From Pseudomonas alcaligenes (GTDB lineage: Bacteria; Pseudomonadota; Gammaproteobacteria; Pseudomonadales; Pseudomonadaceae): DNA of 64,000 nt. A program made the position numbers and the translations under genes. The notes beneath the pieces are model-generated. The model saw only the letters and a program-made list of their open reading frames with translations, ran no database searches and had not been told where the DNA came from. Below, in pieces: positions 60,057 to 64,000 of this stretch. Position 1 is the first letter of the stretch; the number at the start of each line of letters is the position of its first letter. Location: NCBI RefSeq assembly GCF_014490745.1, contig NZ_LZEU01000001.1:3437501-3501500 (forward strand), read 5' to 3'.

Positions 60057-61436
60057 TCAAACTCCGGATTGAATCGGGTGCGCAAGCGCACGGTGTTCGG
60101 CCAGTGCACGGCTCACCCAGCGGTGCGCCTGACCCAGGTAATGGGCCGGATCAAGCAGGCGATCCAGTTCGTCGGCGGATAGCTGGGCCACCACCAGCAG
60201 ATTGGCGCCGAGCACTGCGCGCAGGTGGGCGCCTTCCTGCACCGCCTGGCGGCAGCACTGCTCGACCAGATGGTGGGCGGCATCGCGGCCGATGCGCTGG
60301 GCCAGGGCGATGCTCACCGCCTCGGCCAGCACCAGGCCCTGGGTCAGCTCGAGGTTCTCGCGCATGCGCGCGGCATCCACTTCCAGCCCCGGCACCAGCA
60401 GCAGCGCCTGTTGCAGGGCACCGGAAACCAGGCAGCACAGTTCCGGCAGGGTTTCCCATTCGGCATGCCAGAGGCCGAGGCTGCGCTCGTGCTCCTGCGG
60501 CATGGCCGCCAGCATGGTCGCCACCAGGCCCGGGGCGCGGGTGGCAGCGCCGATCAGCACGGCGGCACTCACCGGGTTGCGCTTGTGCGGCATGGTCGAG
60601 GAACCGCCCTTGCCCGGCGCGGCCGGCTCGAACACTTCGCCGGCCTCGGTCTGCATCAGCAGGCTGAGGTCGCGTCCCAGCTTGCCCAGGCTGCCGGCGA
60701 TCAACCCGAGCAGCGCGGCGAACTCCACTAGGCGGTCGCGCTGGGTGTGCCAGGGTTGCTCGGGCAGGTTCAGCGCCAGCTCGGCGGCCAGGGCCTCGGC
60801 CACCGGCCAGGCCTGCTCGCCCAGCGCCGCCAGGCTGCCCGAGGCACCACCGAACTGCAGGCTGAACAGGCGCGGCTTGAGTTCGGCAAGGCGCTGGCGA
60901 TGGCGGGTGACGGCGCCCAGCACCCCGGCGAGCTTCATGCCGAGGGTGACCGGAGTGGCCTGCTGCAGCCAGGTACGCCCGGCCAGCGGCGTGTCGGCGT
61001 GGCGCTCGGCCTGCACCGCCAGGGCCTCGCCGAGAGCGGCCAGATCGGCCTCCAGCAGGCTGACGGCAGCACGCAGCTGCAGCACCAGCCCCGTGTCCAT
61101 CGCATCCTGGCTGGTCGCGCCAAGGTGCACATAGCGTTCGGCCTGTGGGCTCTGCGCCGCCACGCGCTGGCCCAGCAGCTTGACCAGCGGGATGGCGGAA
61201 TTGCCGGCCGTGGCGATGGCCAGGGCCAGCGCATCGGGGTCATAGAGTTCAGCCAGGCAGGCCGCCTGGATGGGCGCCACGACATCGGCCGGGATCAGCC
61301 CCACGCCAGCTTCGGCACGGGCCAGGGCGGCCTCGAAATCCAGCATGCCCTGCACGCGTCCACGATCGCAGAAGATCGCGCGCATGGCGGGTGCCGTGAA
61401 GTAGGCATCGAAGAGGTGATTGCTCAGACTGCTCAA
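60057..61436 (-). CDS. pcaB: 3-carboxy-cis,cis-muconate cycloisomerase PcaB
   Basis: This fumarase/aspartase-superfamily enzyme of 459 residues forms gamma-carboxymuconolactone from beta-carboxymuconate. Markers are LFDAYFTAPAMRAIFCDRGRVQGMLDFEAALARAEAGVGLIP at the start, LGATSQDAMDTGLVLQL near 115 and the signature GKGGSSTMPHKRNPVSA near 280. It probably starts at a TTG at 61436 that overlaps the zapE stop (TTGA), because the domain begins there and no ATG fits. The open frame runs to 61745. Confidence 0.92.
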   Translation of the reverse strand: MSSLSNHLFDAYFTAPAMRAIFCDRGRVQGMLDFEAALARAEAGVGLIPADVVAPIQAACLAELYDPDALALAIATAGNSAIPLVKLLGQRVAAQSPQAERYVHLGATSQDAMDTGLVLQLRAAVSLLEADLAALGEALAVQAERHADTPLAGRTWLQQATPVTLGMKLAGVLGAVTRHRQRLAELKPRLFSLQFGGASGSLAALGEQAWPVAEALAAELALNLPEQPWHTQRDRLVEFAALLGLIAGSLGKLGRDLSLLMQTEAGEVFEPAAPGKGGSSTMPHKRNPVSAAVLIGAATRAPGLVATMLAAMPQEHERSLGLWHAEWETLPELCCLVSGALQQALLLVPGLEVDAARMRENLELTQGLVLAEAVSIALAQRIGRDAAHHLVEQCCRQAVQEGAHLRAVLGANLLVVAQLSADELDRLLDPAHYLGQAHRWVSRALAEHRALAHPIQSGV

Positions 61437-62584
61437 GTCGGTACTCCGCAATTCGGGGTGAGGTTGCTCTCCGCTTCCGCGCCAGGCGAGTCGGCAGCGG
61501 ATGGTGCCGCGACCAACGGCACCCGGCCGAGCTGACGCAGGCGGCTCAGGGTGCGGGCGAAGTCCACCGCCTTGCCGCCCTCCGCCAGCTGTTCCAGCGC
61601 CACGCTGGCGTAGAGCTGCAGGTGCAGGGCGCGGTCGTAGGCGATGTCGATGAAATTGAGAAAGCGCTGGCTGACATCCGACGGGTAGTCGCCCAGCGGC
61701 CCCAGGCCGCCGACCGCCATCTGCGGGAAGTGCTCGATCAGCCACAGGTAGTCGCTGGCCGAGCGCGGCGTGGCGAACAGTTCGGTGAAGTCCAGCCAGG
61801 CCCGCCGCCCCTCGTAGGCATGCACCCGCAAGGGGTGGTGATTGACCTCCAGCACCTGGTCATACAGCGCCTGCTCGCCCAGTCCCAGGCGCTGGCGAAT
61901 CAATGCCCCGCCATCGTCCGGCTGTGGCCAGTGGTAGCTGCCCCAGGCCTCCAGGGCGGTGGCGCGCTGGCGGTAGTCCTCGCCGCCATCCAGGGACAGC
62001 ACGCTGAAGCGTTTCTCGATCAGGGCGATGGCCGGCTTGAAGCGCTCGCGGTACAGCGGATTGGGGCAGAGCCGATCTGGCCGGTAATTGGAGGTGCAGA
62101 CCAGGCCGACGCCCTCCTCCACCAGCACCTTGAGCAGGCGACCGAGGAGCATGGCATCGCCGATGTCATGCACATGGAACTCGTCGAAACACAGCAGCTG
62201 GACTTGCCCGGCCAGTTCGCGGGCAACCCGCGCCAGCGGATCGGACTGGCCGGCGAAGTCCTGCATGCGCTGCTGCAGCTCCTGGAGAAAGGCGTGGAAG
62301 TGCACGCGGCGCTTGCCCGCTACCGGCGCCGCGGCAAAGAAGGCATCCATCACGAAGCTCTTGCCGCGGCCGACACCGCCCCACAGGTAGACCCCGGCCG
62401 GCGGCCGGCGAAACCAGCCCGAGCGCCCGCCGAGCAAGGTCTCCAACCAGTCGCCGAGCTGCTCGATGGCCGCCCGCTGGGCAGCGTCGGCCTGGTAGCC
62501 GCGCGCCTCCAGCAGATCATCGAAATGCCGGCGAACGCGCTGGGCAACCGCTTCGCTGAGTGGATCGCCCTGGGGATCCTGCAC
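61433..62584 (-). CDS. zapE: AFG1/ZapE-family ATPase, in the pca operon
   Basis: The 383-residue ATPase has Walker A GVGRGKS in YLWGGVGRGKSFVMD (near residue 75), Walker B LLCFDEFHVHDIGDAMLL and the AFG1 region CTSNYRPDRL. In E. coli ZapE acts on the division ring. Start is the GTG at 62584, two bases after the pcaG stop; the ATG at 62635 overlaps pcaG. Stop overlaps the pcaB start. Gene order is conserved-looking but functionally unrelated, so this is either a co-opted ATPase or ordinary ZapE in a mixed operon. Confidence 0.87.
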   Translation of the reverse strand: MQDPQGDPLSEAVAQRVRRHFDDLLEARGYQADAAQRAAIEQLGDWLETLLGGRSGWFRRPPAGVYLWGGVGRGKSFVMDAFFAAAPVAGKRRVHFHAFLQELQQRMQDFAGQSDPLARVARELAGQVQLLCFDEFHVHDIGDAMLLGRLLKVLVEEGVGLVCTSNYRPDRLCPNPLYRERFKPAIALIEKRFSVLSLDGGEDYRQRATALEAWGSYHWPQPDDGGALIRQRLGLGEQALYDQVLEVNHHPLRVHAYEGRRAWLDFTELFATPRSASDYLWLIEHFPQMAVGGLGPLGDYPSDVSQRFLNFIDIAYDRALHLQLYASVALEQLAEGGKAVDFARTLSRLRQLGRVPLVAAPSAADSPGAEAESNLTPNCGVPT

Positions 62585-62585
62585 C

Positions 62586-63191
62586 TTAGAAGTCAAAGAA
62601 GACCGTTTCCCCTTCCCCCTGGATACGGATATCAAAGCGGTAAGCCAGCTTGCCGTCCACTTCGCAGCGCTCTGCGATCAGGGTCTCGCGGCGCTGCGGC
62701 TGCTCGATCAGGCCAAGCACCGGGTCGCGGGAATTGGCCTCGGCCTCGTCGGCGAAGTACAGGCGCGTGTGCAGGTGGATATTGATGCCGCGGGCGAACA
62801 GCGACACGTTGATGTGCGGCGCCATCGGCACGCCGGCGGCGTTGTTGACCACGCCCGGCTTGATGGTATGCAGCGTCCACTCGCCGGCATCGAAGGTGGT
62901 AGCGGTACGACCGAAACCGTTGAACGCTTTTTCCAGGTCGAAGTCGCTGTCGTAGCGCCCCTGGTGGTCGGCCTGCCAGAACTCCAGGAAGGAGTCGCGC
63001 ACCAGGTGGCCGTTACCGTCGTAGACATGGCCGATCAGGGTGATGTGCTCGCCCGGCGCGCCGGGCTTGGCCATCTGGTTGCAGATTTCCTGGGGACGGC
63101 TCGGGTTGCCGGCGGCGGCCAGGGCCAGGCCGATATGCACATAGGGGCCGGCGGTCTGCGAAGGGGTTTCCGGCAGCAGTTGAACTGGCAT
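62586..63191 (-). CDS. pcaG: Protocatechuate 3,4-dioxygenase alpha subunit PcaG
   Basis: The 201-residue protein is the non-iron-binding subunit of protocatechuate 3,4-dioxygenase. It begins LLPETPSQTAGPYVHIGLA and carries FLEFWQADHQGRY, TLHTIKPG and AHINVSLFARGINIHLHTRLYF. With PcaH it forms the (alpha-beta-Fe) units that cleave protocatechuate. AGGAG precedes the ATG at 63191, 11 bases after pcaH. Confidence 0.95.
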   Translation of the reverse strand: MPVQLLPETPSQTAGPYVHIGLALAAAGNPSRPQEICNQMAKPGAPGEHITLIGHVYDGNGHLVRDSFLEFWQADHQGRYDSDFDLEKAFNGFGRTATTFDAGEWTLHTIKPGVVNNAAGVPMAPHINVSLFARGINIHLHTRLYFADEAEANSRDPVLGLIEQPQRRETLIAERCEVDGKLAYRFDIRIQGEGETVFFDF

Positions 63192-63202
63192 GGAGCTGCT
63201 CC

Positions 63203-63922
63203 TCAACGATTCTCGAAGTGGGTCTGACGCTGCCCGCGCAGCACGATATCGAAGCGATAGGCCAGACAATCCATGGGATTGGCCGCGCCCATGTCGAGCT
63301 TGGCGATCAGGCTCTGCACCGCGTCCGGGTTGGCGATCGATTTGACGATCGGGCACATGGGAATCAGCGGGTCGCCCTCGAAATACAGCTGGGTGATCAG
63401 GCGGGTGGCGATCGACGGGCCACTGATGGAGAAGTGGATATGCGCCGGACGCCAGTCATTCGGGCCGTTGCGCCAGGGGTACGGGCCGGGCTTGATGGTA
63501 CGGAAGCTGTAGTTGCCCTGGCTGTCGGTCAGGGCGCGGCCGACGCCGCCGAAGTTGGGGTCGAGCGGTGCCAGGTAGCGGTCGTTCTTGTGCCGGTAGC
63601 GGCCGCCGGCGTTGGCCTGCCACATCTCTACCAGGGTATGCGGGATCGGCTTGCCGTACTGATCCATGACCCGTCCGGCAACGATGATGCGCTCGCCGAT
63701 GGGCAGGCCGCCGTGATTGAAGTTGAGCAGCAGGTCGTGGTCGTGCTCGCCGAAGCGCAGGTGCGAGAAGTCCGGGCCGCTGGTTTCCGAGATCGACTGC
63801 GGGATGCTCACCAGCGCCTGGCGCGGCGAGCGGGCAATCGATGTCTTGTAGTCGGGGGTCAGGGCCTTGGGGTGCCAGTTGCGGTCGCGGATGACGAAAC
63901 GGCTGTTCTGCGCATCGGACAT
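63203..63922 (-). CDS. pcaH: Protocatechuate 3,4-dioxygenase beta subunit PcaH
   Basis: The 239-residue iron subunit has the four Fe(III) ligands Tyr109, Tyr148, His161 and His163 ([20 protein letters not shown]), one residue offset from the P. putida enzyme. It opens protocatechuate between the hydroxyls to beta-carboxy-cis,cis-muconate. First gene of pcaH-G-zapE-B-C, with AGGAG before the ATG at 63922. Only 78 bases of its upstream region are present; a short palindrome at 63980-63990 may be regulatory. Confidence 0.95.
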   Translation of the reverse strand: MSDAQNSRFVIRDRNWHPKALTPDYKTSIARSPRQALVSIPQSISETSGPDFSHLRFGEHDHDLLLNFNHGGLPIGERIIVAGRVMDQYGKPIPHTLVEMWQANAGGRYRHKNDRYLAPLDPNFGGVGRALTDSQGNYSFRTIKPGPYPWRNGPNDWRPAHIHFSISGPSIATRLITQLYFEGDPLIPMCPIVKSIANPDAVQSLIAKLDMGAANPMDCLAYRFDIVLRGQRQTHFENR

Positions 63923-64000
63923 GCCGAGCTCCTCTTGTTGGAATGGCTGTAGCGGCCTGCAGGCTCAGGCGTGACCACAGTGTCCGACACGATGGGCTGG

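Overview
The window is a GC-rich, densely packed chromosomal segment of a Pseudomonas-like gammaproteobacterium. The evidence is the olsB/olsA pair, an AlkB-rubredoxin operon, the protocatechuate (pca) and ferulate (ech-vdh-fcs) genes, LsfA, AcpH, RmuC, and paired inverted REP elements built on a short GC-rich stem. No rRNA, tRNA, CRISPR array, insertion sequence or integrase is visible. The left edge cuts a metallo-beta-lactamase/diiron-fold gene. The right edge lies just upstream of pcaH.

Positions 1-21420 hold small housekeeping and accessory operons. First come an ECF sigma/anti-sigma pair and a divergent catalase-like peroxidase/cytochrome b561 operon, which share mirror-image ECF-type promoters. 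Next are ornithine-lipid synthesis (olsB, olsA), a secreted Gly/His/Asp-rich protein, acpH, an AraC regulator divergent from alkB-rubredoxin, and an ArsR-MFS-Old Yellow Enzyme-SDR group. Then follow rmuC and a Sel1-like gene, several small enzymes, a MocR regulator and a RES/Xre toxin-antitoxin pair with a perfect 10-bp inverted-repeat operator.

Positions 21492-46303 are a single unidirectional (minus-strand) run of 18 genes encoding a phage-tail-like extracellular contractile injection system (eCIS). Reading from its 5' end it encodes sheath, tube, gp26-type baseplate chaperone, a proline-rich protein, a Pvc16-type DUF4255 protein, an AAA+ ATPase and a small protein. It continues with a 1121-residue DUF4157 protein that also carries an HNH-like motif (the best cargo/toxin candidate), a tube/LysM adaptor pair, gpD, gpV and PAAR-like spike parts, gp25, two baseplate-J-like proteins, a tail-protein-I-like protein and a 940-residue fibre-like protein. 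Nearly every junction overlaps or abuts, implying translational coupling. No capsid, terminase, integrase or recognisable tape-measure gene is present. A sigma70-like promoter lies about 190 bp upstream of the sheath, in an unusually AT-rich 900-bp leader region.

Positions 47201-64000 are largely aromatic catabolism. After a DUF1127 gene, an amidase, a truncated cysteine-dioxygenase-like remnant and the 1-Cys peroxiredoxin LsfA, there is an aromatic-acid MFS transporter with fcs, vdh and ech (ferulate/coumarate to vanillate/4-hydroxybenzoate) under a divergent MarR regulator. Next is a lipoprotein amidohydrolase whose promoter carries a 14-bp-arm palindrome facing a TetR gene. Last is a pcaH-pcaG-zapE-pcaB-pcaC operon that takes protocatechuate into the beta-ketoadipate pathway. 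The vanAB step and pcaD are not in this window.
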